DNA of 64,000 nucleotides. Source: Glossina fuscipes (lineage: Eukaryota; Arthropoda; Insecta; Diptera; Glossinidae). Where the stretch lies: contig NW_023998422.1 in assembly GCF_014805625.2 (NCBI RefSeq), positions 1,132,819-1,196,818 on the forward strand, given 5' to 3'. The position numbers were made by a program, and so were the translations under genes. How positions within the stretch are numbered: position 1 is the first letter of the stretch; every line of letters starts with the position of its first letter. The notes below the pieces were generated by a model. That model was not told where the DNA came from and ran no database searches. It saw nothing but the letters and a program-made list of their open reading frames with translations. Positions 1 through 13,129 of the stretch are shown one piece after another.

Positions 1-211
1 ATTATGTGTTTGCAAAAATGTTGATCACTTTCTCACTTGAAAAAGACTAGCTGGCGCACATATAAAGCCCAGAGATCTAAGTATTAGGTGTTTGCAAAAG
101 TTCTGGTCACTTCTCCATCTAATTTATTTTTAAATTTTTGCTTAACGGAACCATATTGTATTAGGAGTACTATTAGATGCCTGCTAAATTTCTGAGCACT
201 TCTTCACTTCA
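1..211. repeat. Three direct copies of a mariner-terminus-like motif
   Basis: A motif of about 38 bp occurs three times in the same orientation, starting near 2, 84 and 173. Each begins with a form of TTAGGTGTTTGC and continues with a TGATCACTT/GGTCACTT block and then TTCTCACTT-like bases. The middle copy is the left end of the mariner relic described next. The outer copies may be nested insertions or an amplified terminus. Alignment was by eye. Confidence 0.5.
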
Positions 212-885
212 AAAAGGCATTTATTGTGGAAAGTTGTGTGGTACAATGAAAACAGTTTCCATCATTTTTTACAAGATTTTACAATATTTTTGGCAATATG
301 GCGATATCATGGCGAAGAATATATTTTGCAGCGGCCTACCCACCAACCCATTTTCACAATTTTTCAACTTTGCGGTGTCGCATGCCAACCAAGCCATGCT
401 GCACCGATCTGAACAAGTGTTAATCAGGAGATGCCATATCTGGTAAGAACGCTGGATATGGCAAAGCTTCGCCTTCGAGCTGTAATAGTGTATCCTGAAC
501 AACTCTGAGAGACATGTAGCCAAAAATTGCATTTTCAGGCAACTCGTGTCACTACTTTTCAACTATTGTAACCAAAACCGACAATTGGGATGCGATGAAG
601 CAGCATCACCACGAACTTGGTGGCGTGCTTGGCGGGCTTCGGCAGTGAATTTGTTCATATAAACGACAAAAGTAATGAATTTGGAAGAAGAAGAATTTTG
701 ATCACTCCACGATTAGCGTCGACGTAGGCTGAATAAATCAATAATGTTAAATGAAAAACCGTTATTTTATATAGAGGAAGATCAAGACCATCGAATTTAA
801 CCGTTCTGTATGTTGGAATTTCCCATTCGTTTATCATTTTCACTTGCAGAAGTCGCTGATCAAGACCCCACTCGCAAACACCTAA
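84..885 (-). mobile_element. Decayed, internally deleted mariner (family A), transposase C-terminus on the minus strand
   Basis: The ends are inverted repeats: TTAGGTGTTTGC at 84-95 matches the reverse complement of 874-885, with weaker similarity beyond. TA dinucleotides flank both ends (82-83 and 886-887), as expected for a mariner target duplication. Reading the minus strand from about 480 to 250 gives a recognisable transposase C-terminus: PYPAFLPDMASPD, then HLFRSVQHGL. This matches the mariner block that carries the third catalytic Asp, with several stops. The right part (about 760-885) is the untranslated 5' end and recurs at 32130-32245. At 802 bp the element is shorter than a usual mariner (about 1.3 kb), so the middle is deleted. 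It is not functional. Confidence 0.75.
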
Positions 886-1532
886 TATAAATAAGTGGAA
901 AAATTCTATTCATTATCTTAGTGATTCTGAACCCCCCATCATTTCGATAATCGTAGAACTATTCGGAACATATTGTTAATTATGTGTCTCAAATTCTTTA
1001 TCCTCTAATGGAGAGAATAGCAAACAAACGTAGTTTTATTATTTGTAAAAAATGAAAAAAAAAAAAAAAAAATGAAATCCGACTTTAAAAAGAAGAAATT
1101 AAAAAAAGTTTTAAAAAAAAGTGTAAAAAATTTTAAAAATTGCTTAAACTCGCTACAGCTTGATTATATTTGACGCTGACATCACGTTAATGATTTTCTT
1201 ATATTTAGCAGCTTTTTTTATTATAAGTCTCCAGTAGTAAGAATTTTTGGCAAATTTTCGATTTTATGTGCATGCGAATACGTATGCGTGTGTGTGTGCA
1301 GGTATATAAAAATATATATATTCTGATATATATATGTATATATATATACAAAATAAGAAAATTAGATTAAACGTGAATAATAAAAAATTAAATTAAAAAA
1401 ATGAAAGAAAAAAAAGTTAAAACAAAAATCGACATAAGTCAATTTGATGAGATATTAACTTTTTTTCTTTTTTTGGTTTTTTTTTTATTTTTCTTTTATA
1501 ATATCAACTGATCTAAATCTAACGATTGACAA

Positions 1533-1571
1533 GTATATATATATATATATATACATATTTATATAATTGTA

Positions 1572-1611
<40 letters not shown>
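1533..1611. repeat. (TA)n microsatellite followed by a 37-base A run
   Basis: Alternating TA at 1533-1552 is followed, after a short AT-rich spacer, by uninterrupted A at 1575-1611. This is simple-sequence DNA. The long A run could be an old retroposition tail, but no source transcript is recognisable next to it. Confidence 0.9.
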
Positions 1612-1612
<1 letters not shown>

Positions 1613-4264
1613 ACAATTCTATTAAACACATTTTCGCATTCACATTGAATATAAAGCTATTTATACGAAGGTACACATTGAACTCGAAAGAAAGAATATA
1701 GCTTGACATGACGTGATTTGCTGGCTGGTTGACTAGCTGAAAAAAACTTGTTTAAGTTTTTGTGTTTCTTTTACTTCACTCTACTCCACTTCGCTTAATA
1801 CCAAAATACAAGTTTTATATATATATATATATATATATTGTTAATAAACATACATACATACATATATACATTAACTTTTTCCAATCCTCTCTTTTTCTGA
1901 TTTTTTTTTTTTAAGTTTAACAATGTTTTCTGCTAAATTAGGTATGTACGTATGTATGTAGATATATATAAACATCATTTGTTGTCTGGCTGAGTCGTCG
2001 TTATTGACCGTCAAAGTAACTAGCTGGTAGTATGAATAATATATGTATGTTTTGTATTTTATTTTATTTTGAATTTTTTTTTTTTTTTTATTTATTTATT
2101 TATTTTATTTTTTTTTTATTTTTTTTTTTTGTTTTTATTTATTTATTTACTTGTTTTCTTTTTTACTTTGCTCTTCTTTTGTGATCTCTGTGTATTGCGA
2201 GCAACAAGGGGCTTTGCACGCACACTTGTATATATATATATATAGAGTTGTTTTATACCACTACTGTTGCTGGCGTTGTTTTATTTTTTTTTTGCTGCTG
2301 TTGTTGTTGTTAAAGTTAATGATTTCGTTATTAACGAAAATGTATTAGTGTGTTACACAGAAAAAGTAAATAAACAAATCAAACAATTGTTTTGTATGTG
2401 AATTATTCCGAAAGACACTCACTAATGCATATATAAATATATATCCATATATGCATATCTATATGTATATATATGCATGCATATGTATAAATGTATGTAT
2501 ATATGTATATACATAAATAAACTGGTGCTCGCATATATATATATATGTGTGTGTGTTTCTGCGCACAGTGCTTTCATTTCATAGCATATTTAAACAAATA
2601 TCGCAGCCAGTTTTTGCAGAAAAAAAAGTGAAATTTCATACAAGCGCACATACAAATGAATATTAGTTTAGCGAGTTTTAAGTTTCCATTGCCATTGAAT
2701 TACTCATTACTCAATGCCAATGGCCAAATATTCATCCAAAATACTTATTTATATATGTATGTGCCTACATAAGCAATAAAATATGTAATTACATTATGCT
2801 TTACCGTACATATGCTGCCGGCATATTAGTTGTAAAGGTCCATTTACCGTAGCTAGCAATGTTTAGGTAAGTTTTCTTGTATATTTGCCACGCTATCATC
2901 TTTCTCGCAACTTTTTGCTGCATAATAAGTCTGGCAAGATGATAGATTTTCGCCACTTCCATGTGCAAGCATTTCATAATTGAATATATAAAAGAATTTG
3001 CGATTTCAAATGTGTGTGATATCTATCCCTGACTTGAAAAAATTAAGTAAAGCACATAAACACTTCGTCGGCTCTTGAAAATCGCTCAGTTTTTCTTAGG
3101 TCTCCACACTCGCAACTTTTCAAGTTAAATATCCATTTTGTAAAAGAGAATTTCAGTCAGCCAGCTAGATGTCCCATTCGCTCCGGTACTTCCGATTGAA
3201 GTCTGTCGCAGAAAATTCTTAAAGTAGTCCTCTTCAATTTTCGTCTTACGTCGTATCGTTGAAGACCTTTACAGTCAAGTTGCAAACAAATTCGTTCAAA
3301 AATTCATTCCCAAAGGCGCCCTGACCTATAAATCAAGATCATCCGCGGTTAACGGGGAATAAAGCAGCTTTTTCTACGCCACCTGGATAATAACTAGATA
3401 AAGCATAATACTTCAGATGAGTTAGAGTTCATAGCTTGCTGGAATTATAAAATTCGCAAATGTTGAGATCGAAAGTAAAAATTTCGCATTTCTTTAGTAT
3501 TCTCAGCAGATCTGGAGAGCAGATACTGTTAGCAACCGCTGAACCACTTTCAATCAAAAAACTGGCAAAAGCTTTTAAGGTTCTTTGATCGAAAAAGTAT
3601 AACGAGAGTTTAACAAGAGTTCAAATCTATTGCTAAGGATGAAAGTTAGCATAGGATACTTTGAGGTAGTGTGGACACCAAGGACGGATTTACATTACCC
3701 TTTAGCAGTAGAGGAATACATTCTAAGTTTTCTTAGTGTTGAATAAATATTTACTAAACATATCATATTTCCGCCCGCGTCCTCTTTATCTTTTCACTCC
3801 CACTTTTGTCATTTTAATAAATTGAAATTTTTTTCTTTTTTTTGTATTTAAGAAACCACTGTGCTTTGTGTTTTTGTATTTACCTTTTTCTTGTTATTCA
3901 TTGTACCACAAATACAAAGATGGGTGCATATGCTGTCCATTTGTTGTTGGGCTGGTTGGCTTTAGTGCTTTTAAACTTGATATTTAAGTTGTTTTTTATT
4001 TTTATTTATTTTTTTTAATTTCGTGTTTTTTTGTATGTATAAAGAAATCACAGAGAAATAAAAGCGATATTAATGCAAACACGTAAACGTACAGACACAT
4101 ACCTATGCACTCATACAAAAATAATTCGTAAACCAAAATTAAACAACCTGCTCCGCTCCAAGACAGGTTTAATCACATTCGGTATTACTATTATTATTAT
4201 TTTTTTTTTTTTGCTCGTACAAGTTCTGAAATAGCAGCAGGGAAAAAGAGCAAGAAGAAGGAGA

Positions 4265-4279
4265 GGGGGGGGGGGGGGG
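4265..4279. repeat. Fifteen-base G run
   Basis: A homopolymer of 15 G inside a purine-rich stretch, followed by CCCC. It is unusual in this AT-rich window and prone to length error in assembly. Confidence 0.9.
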
Positions 4280-7213
4280 CCCCAAGTAGAGGAGATGTAG
4301 AGGAGAAACACTACATGAAAGGAGACCAACTAGAGCAGCAGTGTGATAATAAATTGAATTTAAGTATTTTTGCGGTTTGTACCTTTTTTCGCCTAATGGT
4401 TTTTAAGAATGATGAACGATAATATATTCATAAATTTGATCTTAGATGAGACTGCGAACTTCTATTCTGCTATGAGTATTGTATGTACTTAAATTTGTAG
4501 AATTGAGTAAATAATAATATATAGAATCGTCCAAAAGAAGAAATGTCTTCTTCTTCTTCTCATTTTTTTTTTATTTTTTTTATTTGTTACAAACTCTGAA
4601 TTTAGTGAAGGAATATTATATCGATAAACTTTCTTTCTCGGAATTTCTTAAAAAAGGCCAGTTCTCTGAGCGCTTGACTCGCTGCTGAAGCATTGTAATT
4701 GTTTTAACTCTCACGATTTCGGCATCTAATTGAAGCTTTCTTTTCGGGAAATGGCACGTGGTGCTATTGTTTTACGTGCTTTGTAGCGGGTAGCGCGACT
4801 TTACTGGAACAACTAGGAACCTTTTCGGAAAAGTCCGAAAGTCCACTTACAATAGCCAAAAAACCGCCACAAGTTGCCACTCATTGTGCTCGACTCTTTA
4901 CCTTGGGTTTTCGAAGACTCAGATGTGACAATTTTATTTGCTTACATACTCAGGCAGGTCAAAATGTGCATAATTTACTCAGAATAATTTTGTTGAAAAA
5001 ATCATGCTAATGAATGTTCAACACACAATTCCCGAATTGCCGGCATTGTTCATGATCTGCTACTGATACCTATATTGTCGGCTACTTTTAAGCACGTAGC
5101 ACTACAAAGTGAGTTTGCGATAACCACACTATTTGCGACGGTCCCTGAGCGGGAAAATCTCGGTGTTCGTAGCAAAAGTGCCGATACTTTCAGCTACCAG
5201 CTGAAGTGAAGGAATCGTCCGAGAAGCTCAAATTTACTGATTAAATTCCAAATAGCCATGGCTGAGAATGCTGGATAATGACTGAAAGCAATAGGGGCTT
5301 TAGGAATCGTCTCGCCTCTATTTTCAATATTTTTCTAACGAATTTTCATCATTTCAAGGGGTAAACATATTCAAATTGAAGTCGTCTAATCCATGACCAA
5401 AACCGGCAGTCTCCATTGCCTATAACTGCACTTCGATTCACATCACTGTGTGTACATTTTTGACGGATTGGTTTCTTAGCGCGGTTTGCCAAACAAATGT
5501 CTATTTTTGTGGAAATCAAAGGAAAAAAGAAATGAAAGAACTTAGATCAGATCAATATTAAACTTACTTTACCAGATATAGGTAAAACCACAGCTCTTAA
5601 GTCTCTTAGAATTAGAAGACCATCCAGCATTTATAATTCTATATACATGTAATCTTGTACAACACAAATAACATTAAAGCGAAATATTTTAGCAAATATA
5701 GACAGGTAGAGAGAGAAAGATGTTCTTACTAATAAAGACAAATAGTAAGAATAGATAGATAGGAGAAAAATCTAAAATACAAATATTCACAATTCGATTC
5801 ACATATGAAATTTTCGTAGCTTTTATCTACCAAAAGTCATCATGATTCGAAAATGATGTGAAATTTAAATTTATGTCAGGAACTTGCGTATAAGTAAAAG
5901 GCGGAAATTTAAATCAAACCTTCCGTGAAATGTATGAACATAAGAAGGAGCGAAGACGAAGAGACCGGTGGCATACATTATTTAATTCAAATCTATTACT
6001 CTTCGCAAATTATTCGCATTTTTGTAGCTACGCCGAAATATCGGAGATCTCACAATCATAAAGTATATGTATTTTGAAGCGAACAGAAGATGGACGCGTC
6101 CATCTGACCATATTGTGCTAAAACTACTCGGGAACCTCTGTATATATATGTATAAATGTCCACCTATATACATATTCACCTATGCATACATATACATATA
6201 CACACACATATATATGCACATATATACCTCTATATATGTATACCTATATATATGTACAAATATATCCGTAAATATGTATACCTATAAATATATCTGTAAA
6301 TATGTTTATATATATATATATGTATATAGGTATATATATACATATTTCAATTCTATATATCCCGATCCAAATCAGCAAGTAATTGTTAAAAACCCTGGAA
6401 AATTTTATTACCTAATTTATCCTTTTAGGTTAAAGGAACTATGGATCAGAAGTTTAGATAATAAAGATTCTAACAAAAAGTTGTTAAAAGGCAATACGTA
6501 TGCCCTTAGGCTTCCAAATTATTCATACTTTCTATTAACTCGTAAAACTCAGTTTTTTTTTCCAAGGAATTTATTCGAAAGAGGATCGCAGATCTTCTTC
6601 TTGCTAGCTTTTCATACAAATTTCTTGTCTACTTAGAAAATTCTCACCTTCGCACCAGTATAGCTATAAAATAAAAAGTGGGCGATGAGCATAAGACTTC
6701 CTTTGTTTGTCGGACAGTCGCAGTAGCAAGTGATTTAGGATTTACAGTGAATCTAAAACTAGGCCATGTAAACCTGAGGACTTTCAGCATTTCAGCAGCA
6801 GCAAATATTTTAAAATTTGAAATGCGTAAAATACAAACACACATCCTACACTTTTCTTAAATTGATGCCTTTCTATGTAGGTTTTGGGCAATGGCTGAGT
6901 GGCACTTTCATGATTTCGTCTTGACATACAAGTATGCTTCGTAGTCAAAGAATAAGAATATATTCTAAATGCATAAAATAATAACAATAAGAATGTTCGA
7001 GTTGCAATATAATTCATTCATTTACTTTCCCACAATTCAGAACAATGTAGAATTAAAATGCGTTCAACGAAAGATAACACGACAAAGGTGTGCTTTGTCA
7101 AAAAGTGAATGAAAAAAATGTTAATAAAAAGTTAAGTGAAGTAATAAATAAATCGTGAATTAGGAAGAAACTATCTATGTTATATAATAGCGGGAATAAA
7201 GTGTTTTTTCCAA

Positions 7214-7835
7214 ATGATGAAACGTCGCTGGTCGAATAATGGCGGTTTTGCCGCTCTACGTATGCTTGAAGAATCATCCTCGGAGGTTACTTCCTCCTCT
7301 AATGGCTTAGTACTTTCTTCGGGTTTAAATATGTCGCCATCGTCTTTGGATTCACCAGTGTACGGTGAACAAGATATGTGGTTATGCAACGATGCCGCAA
7401 CAGCATATAATTCAAATCAACATGGCGTTATAACGTCATTGCATGGCTGTACCTCCACTTTGCCCGCCCAAACTACCATTATACCGTTACCTTCGCTACA
7501 AAATTCTAACACGAACAGTAATCCAAATTACGGTAGCAATAGTAACGGCAACAATGGTGGTGGCGGTGGCGGTGGCAGCGGCACCGGCAATGGCAATGGC
7601 AATGGTAGTGGAGTATCCGGCATAACCTCTCTTAATGGCTTTAGTTTAAGTCAAGCTACGCACAGTATAACGAGTCAACAAATCATTGCTCATCAAATGG
7701 CTCAGCAACCAAATGGTATTCCTTTACAAACAAGTAATGGAAGCTTGCACGGTTTGCAACATCATCAACTTAATAACAATGGAAATATGATGCATCATAC
7801 TCCGCGCAGCGAATCAGCAAATTCCATATCTTCAG
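7214..7835 (+). CDS. EcR: EcR coding exon 1 (B1-specific A/B domain)
   Basis: Encodes residues 1-207 plus one base of codon 208. It starts with the conserved B1 block [11 protein letters not shown], continues with [16 protein letters not shown] and NMSPSSLDS, and has a Gly/Asn-rich low-complexity stretch near residues 95-135. It ends with [14 protein letters not shown], the junction shared with other fly EcR-B1 proteins. Donor G|GTGAG is at 7836. The A/B domain carries the ligand-independent activation function AF-1 in this family. An EcR-A form would use a different first exon, not seen here. Confidence 0.96.
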
Positions 7836-10800
7836 GTGAGTTACTTGCACTAGAATCTCGCCGACAATAGAAAAGGCAATGCTATGTCCGGCATAACGCT
7901 ATAAAAGTGTTTCATTTAACGAATCCTAATATTCTCTGTACTGCATAAGAGCAGAATCATTAGAACATTTAATAAATGCCCGCTAGTTTCCAAGATTACT
8001 GTAAGCTAGTGAACAAAATTATTTGAATCTAATGTCTTTAACCTTCCGCCACTTTAGTAAAGTACGACTTTACCTGTTCAAATCGAATCCTGTTGAGTTC
8101 GTTTCGTGGACGAACCGATAAAGCTGTTCACACATGACAAAATCTCCATTCGGGTGGTTAGATGGACAGTATACTGTACTGCGGCTTACTTCAATCAAGT
8201 AAAGCTGCAAACAACCACAGGTGCGACTGAAGCGTAATATGTCAAAAGTCATGATATAGTGATTTTTCACCATACGGTAAAACAAACTCCGGGAACGTTA
8301 ACAGCATTGAACTGGAACGTGTTACAATCCCATCCCTTGTGTATCCCATCGGCCACTACCTCTTGCGCGCCCTTATTTATTCAAGAAGGCCTTTCATTTT
8401 TATGGCGATAATCTTTAAGAACTGGTTGTGCTCTCTGCCCGCAATTCATATTCTGCCTAAGAGACAGTAGAAGTAATGCTTATCGTTAGACAATAATCTG
8501 AATAAAATGTCTTGTGTCAACTTTTTTTATAATATACGTTCAACGTTACCAGTACAGAATTTGTGGCAAGGGTTTAACGTGGGTTCCTGCCTGAAAGGCT
8601 TAACCCCACGGTGGCCCAAACCACTTTTAAGCGTACTACGCCCCCTGGCGAGTTAGACAACCCCCACAGAGTAGGGGCCTAAACAGCACCAGAGGCCAGA
8701 ACAGTTTATTGTGTATGGAACAATAAACCCCACTCTGGTGAATGGCAAGACCTAGCTGCACTCAATTGTTCCATTTTAGCTAGGAACTCGCCAACCACAA
8801 CCACCACGAGTACTCCCCGAAGGGCCGCACCCAAGCAGTCAGGACTCACAAATTGATCAACTGACTGCTTCCGCCATAAGGCTTCCACTGTACTTGTTGA
8901 TCAATTACCACCATTACCCGCAGGCATCCGTGACATGTGTTCAAAAGTAAAAATAGGTAAAAGGGGAAAACTTATTCTTCATATCCCTTTTCCATTTTTG
9001 CATGTATTAATTAATTTACCAGACATTTTCTATCAATCGGCCAAAGGGAAGGCCGTCCGTCAATTCCTTTTTGCATTAATAGTATAATTAATTTATTTAT
9101 TTGTTACGACTTAAGGACAAAGTCCATCATATACCCGCAGGCATACGTGGCTTAGTGAGGCGAGCTTCCTGACCCCCGTGGCTCCCAGTTTATTTTGCAA
9201 AGCCTTATGGCATACTTTGGGCGGTTGTTAAAAACAACCGTACTTGCTTCGGATCCTCCATACTTTCCTGGTTGCTAGCACCAAGTGAACTACTTTTCTT
9301 CAAGATATATAGGTCTCGGGTCTTGCACTGAACATGGTAGACTAGTCTAATGCACTCTACCATGCACTCGCTAGATTACTACCTTCATTGTACTTAAATA
9401 CCATTCAATATATTTCCTCGGTAGTAACTAGCTTATTGAGTAAGAGCTCTTCTTCCAGCCAACCCCTCCACCATCTATCAGAAACTCGTCGCCGAGTTAG
9501 CAGCCCAAAACCTTAAACTCTTCTTAGCCGGCCGAAGCCGTTGCCCGGGGATCACCGCTGGGAGGTGAGAGTTTCGGCACATCTATGCTTCTCATCAAAG
9601 CATAGTTCATCTCCCCCGTTACCAGTACAATCAACGGAAACATAATGCGTAATTGTTCTTGCGAAAAGAAAGTCATAAGAATGACATAAAACAATTATGG
9701 AATGGTCCTTAAGCGCCAATTGTGTTTTCTTGAACCCTTCAGGGATTAAGCATGTTTACACGCATTGAACGCAATTTGATAAATTCCGTTAATGGGAACC
9801 GAATATGCGGAAATACTCATTTCAATCAGTCAGAATAGCTTTTTGTCCTAAACTCCTAACGTTGCCACATATACCGTAGTTCTTTGAATGACTAGCTTTA
9901 CCACCAGCCATATACTATTTATTTTCGAATTTTCCAGGAAAATATTTCTGTAACGATTTCTTCGCTCTGGTAACTACCTGTGCGGGATTTTAGATTGATG
10001 ATCTCCGCTAACTTGTATTAAGAGAATAATAAGAAGTAATTTATACTCGTCGTTGACCGTATGTGTTTCAATATACATCATCGACTGGTGTAAGATGCTT
10101 CATCGCAACGTACACCACAGATTCTTTCACTTGATATTTATATATACGCATATCGTGTATATATTACGAGAACACCAAGTGTTTTATTACTTGGCAACTT
10201 TCGTAGGCAATTGCACCAATTAAAACCATCATCTTTACATACCCTGTCCTGCTTACGTGTGGATTCGGACGTGTTGTGGCGGAGACATGCATCAGTTAAT
10301 TTGACATTTTCAACTTAATAATGTTAACTAATTTCGTTACTTGCGTGAAAAATACGATTAAAAAGAAAAGCTTTTAAATGCCTTTAGGTAATAGCTTTAC
10401 GGGAAAGATCGACTCTTTTCCACTCATTATATATATCATAGCCAAGAATACTCAATTCATATTTCCCATGTCATTGCTTCAATATTTAACGAATTATTGA
10501 AGACAACAAAAACAAAATAGTGATAACAAGTAAGAATATTATAGTCGGTAAAAGCCGTTCATTAAATACACTACACCACATTGTCCAACACAATTCTTCC
10601 TTCTATTATAGAGCACAAAACTTATATCTTGTTTCTACAAAAAGCGGACCCAAACCGCAACTTAATGTAGTGTTCTTATGTAAGGCAAGATCAAAAAATA
10701 GGCGTAGACGGTCAATATTTTCGAGGGTTTATTTTTGTATGAAATTACTTACTATTATGGGACAATTTTGATTACCACATATTAAAACTAAAATAATTTG

Positions 10801-11511
10801 TGCTCTACAAAGAATCAATTTTCGTCAAAATCCTTATTAGGGTAGTTTACAAAATATGGGCCGAGATGGTCCAAACTTGCTACAGTTAATTTTTTTATGC
10901 TACATTACTATTGTGATATAATTTTCATTAAGGCACATTGCAAATTATACCTTTTTTTCGTAAGAATTTCAGTTTTCGTTGTATGAGGGGGGGTTCAAAA
11001 ATTATCCCAGCCTGTCCAAAGCTTTTAGAATGCCGAAGTACTGCTATTTAACCACTTTTGTGGAGAAATTTTGAAAATAACAATTTTTTCGCATATAACG
11101 AGAGTAGGGCACTATATGTGGACTGGTCGAAAAAATGGACTGATCCGCACCATTTTCAATAGCATTCGTTCTTACGTCAAAACATGTCATTGCATCAAAT
11201 TGCATCAAAATATCCTAAAAATTGTGACCTATAGCTTGAACACAACTTTTATGGACAGGCAGATAGACAGACTTAGATCAATTCAGTTTATGTTCCTGAA
11301 TCGATCGGTATAATAAAAAGTGTCTGTATTTTAAGCCCTTCTGCGTACGTCCCCACTGTACCAGAACTACCCTGTACCACAAGTGGTGTAGTTCGACCTT
11401 GCTACTTTTCGAATATCACTGGACAGTGAGGTCATAAATACTAGAACAAGTTCTTAGTATGATTATGTGGACGGAGAAAGCAAGAACGCAAAAATAAATC
11501 GATTACGCAAT

Positions 11512-11548
<37 letters not shown>

Positions 11549-12959
11549 TCAAATTACTATATATATGTATCGTTTATGAGATCTGCAATGCGTACAAACA
11601 TTTTACAAATCCCAAAGTATTCCCCGTGTTACCCTATTTCCATGTAAAAGCTGAATAGTGGTCAATGTCAAAATATTCAGTCCGAGACGAATTTAATTTC
11701 TTTGAAATTTGTTATATCGCATAACTTCAAGCGTCTTATTTAAAAACAACTTTTTATTTAGAAATTCTCTGAACACATTCTTGATCTCTTCTTACGTCTC
11801 AGCTTTGCTGCCTTGTCCTTTCCAAGGTGGCAGTCAGGCACATAGAAACATCGTTCTCATGTATGCGCGCGCGTTTCATACAGTGTAGTAGTAAGTCGAT
11901 CTTTATTTTGCTGGGTCATATCTTATACTCGTAACCCAATTTCAATTTACAAATTTTCCTGTAAGAGTGTTAGAGAGCGTGCAAGCAAGCAAGCAAGCAA
12001 GCGTTTATGCGTGCATATAATAATATATATATATATATATTTTTTTTTTTGTTCCACACTATAAAAACAGCAACAACTCTGCAATAAGAGAGTTTGCTGA
12101 GCAAAAAGAAAAAAAATAAATAAAAACAAAAAAGCAAAAACAAAAAGAGCAAATGCATGATTAAATCTCTTAAGTGTGTATGCATGCATTTTTGTGAAAA
12201 AAAAAATAAAAGAAATGTGCAACGAAAAAACAAAAAAAAAAAAAAGCAACATTTCCGAAGTGCATTCGGAGAGCAGTGACCAAATATGAAAACAAACGAA
12301 CGAGCGGTCAAAGTCATCATGTGTTCGTTTGCTCGTCATGAAGGACATATTCAAAAACATATACACATGCATATATGCAGCTAAAATTTGTTACGCGCAT
12401 ATCTACCTATACAGTGATAACCTTAAATACAAAAACACGCGCACATGTATATATATATATATATATCCGTAAACGAGCAAAGAAATGAAGAGACCCCAAT
12501 TTAATTGTTATGCATGCAATGCGTTTCAATAGAGTATACATTGCTACGATAAGCAATGCGGCGTTAGGTAGGTAGGGGCAAGTAAGGGTAGACGAACTGT
12601 TACCTTCATCATCATGTAGCTTACGAACTCGGCGAATAGTCAATGCACTCGAACTCGTGCACATGTTGTGTTCATTTTTTCTTTTTTCTTGTTTTTTTTT
12701 TTGTGTTTTTGTGTTTTGCGTATTTACATGCACACGAACTGCATTGCATTGCATTGCATTGCACTGCATTTCATTTGTGTAAGTGAATGTATACACGTGC
12801 AATTGTGCAAATATATAAATAAACATTTTCTTATAATGATTCTTTGCACAAGAGTAAAGCATCATGTTCTTCGCTGGAACACTTAATGATTTACAAGCAC
12901 GCAGCAAAGAAATGCACATAAATGTGTGCGAGCAGCATATACGGATATCCATGCATGCA

Positions 12960-12991
<32 letters not shown>

Positions 12992-13091
12992 CATTTATGT
13001 AAACAATTCATGGCTGTTTACAAAAATTTCACAGTTGTATTGTAGAACTTTTCAACGATATATTAAGGCCTACCTCAAGATAATTATTATT

Positions 13092-13129
<38 letters not shown>

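Larger units (their letters stand above)
888..7213. other. AT-rich upstream/intronic flank of EcR-B1, no gene seen
   Basis: No open frame longer than about 190 codons is present, and none resembles a protein I know. The longest, at 6067-6636, translates TA/CA microsatellite. The stretch holds (TA)n at 1533-1552, 2231-2242 and 6310-6340, a 37-base A run at 1575-1611, and long T runs at 2077-2145. In Drosophila the EcR-A promoter and exons lie upstream of the B promoter. I find no EcR-A-specific coding exon here, so it would lie left of the window. The 5' untranslated sequence and promoter of the B transcript should lie just before 7214, but I cannot place them. Confidence 0.6.

Noticed and set aside
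2077..2145. Long T runs as poly-A tail of an antisense retrocopy
   Set aside because: No transcript-like sequence or target duplication adjoins them.
6067..6636. 189-codon plus-strand frame
   Set aside because: About half encodes Tyr/Ile/Thr repeats from TA/CA microsatellite. No family similarity and no splice context.
9055..9075. CCGTCAATTCCTTT match to a universal 18S rRNA segment
   Set aside because: Only about 14 bases match and the flanks do not follow rRNA. It lies within the retroelement.
9583..9605. TGATGAG loop inside the ribozyme J1/2 hairpin as a hammerhead core
   Set aside because: The conserved CUGAUGA...GAAA pairing and three-stem arrangement are absent. The hairpin fits as a J1/2 insertion of the delta-like fold.
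11947..12994. Several minus-strand frames of 116-195 codons
   Set aside because: They translate microsatellites and homopolymers (Phe, Cys/Leu/Ala, Met-Tyr-Val repeats).
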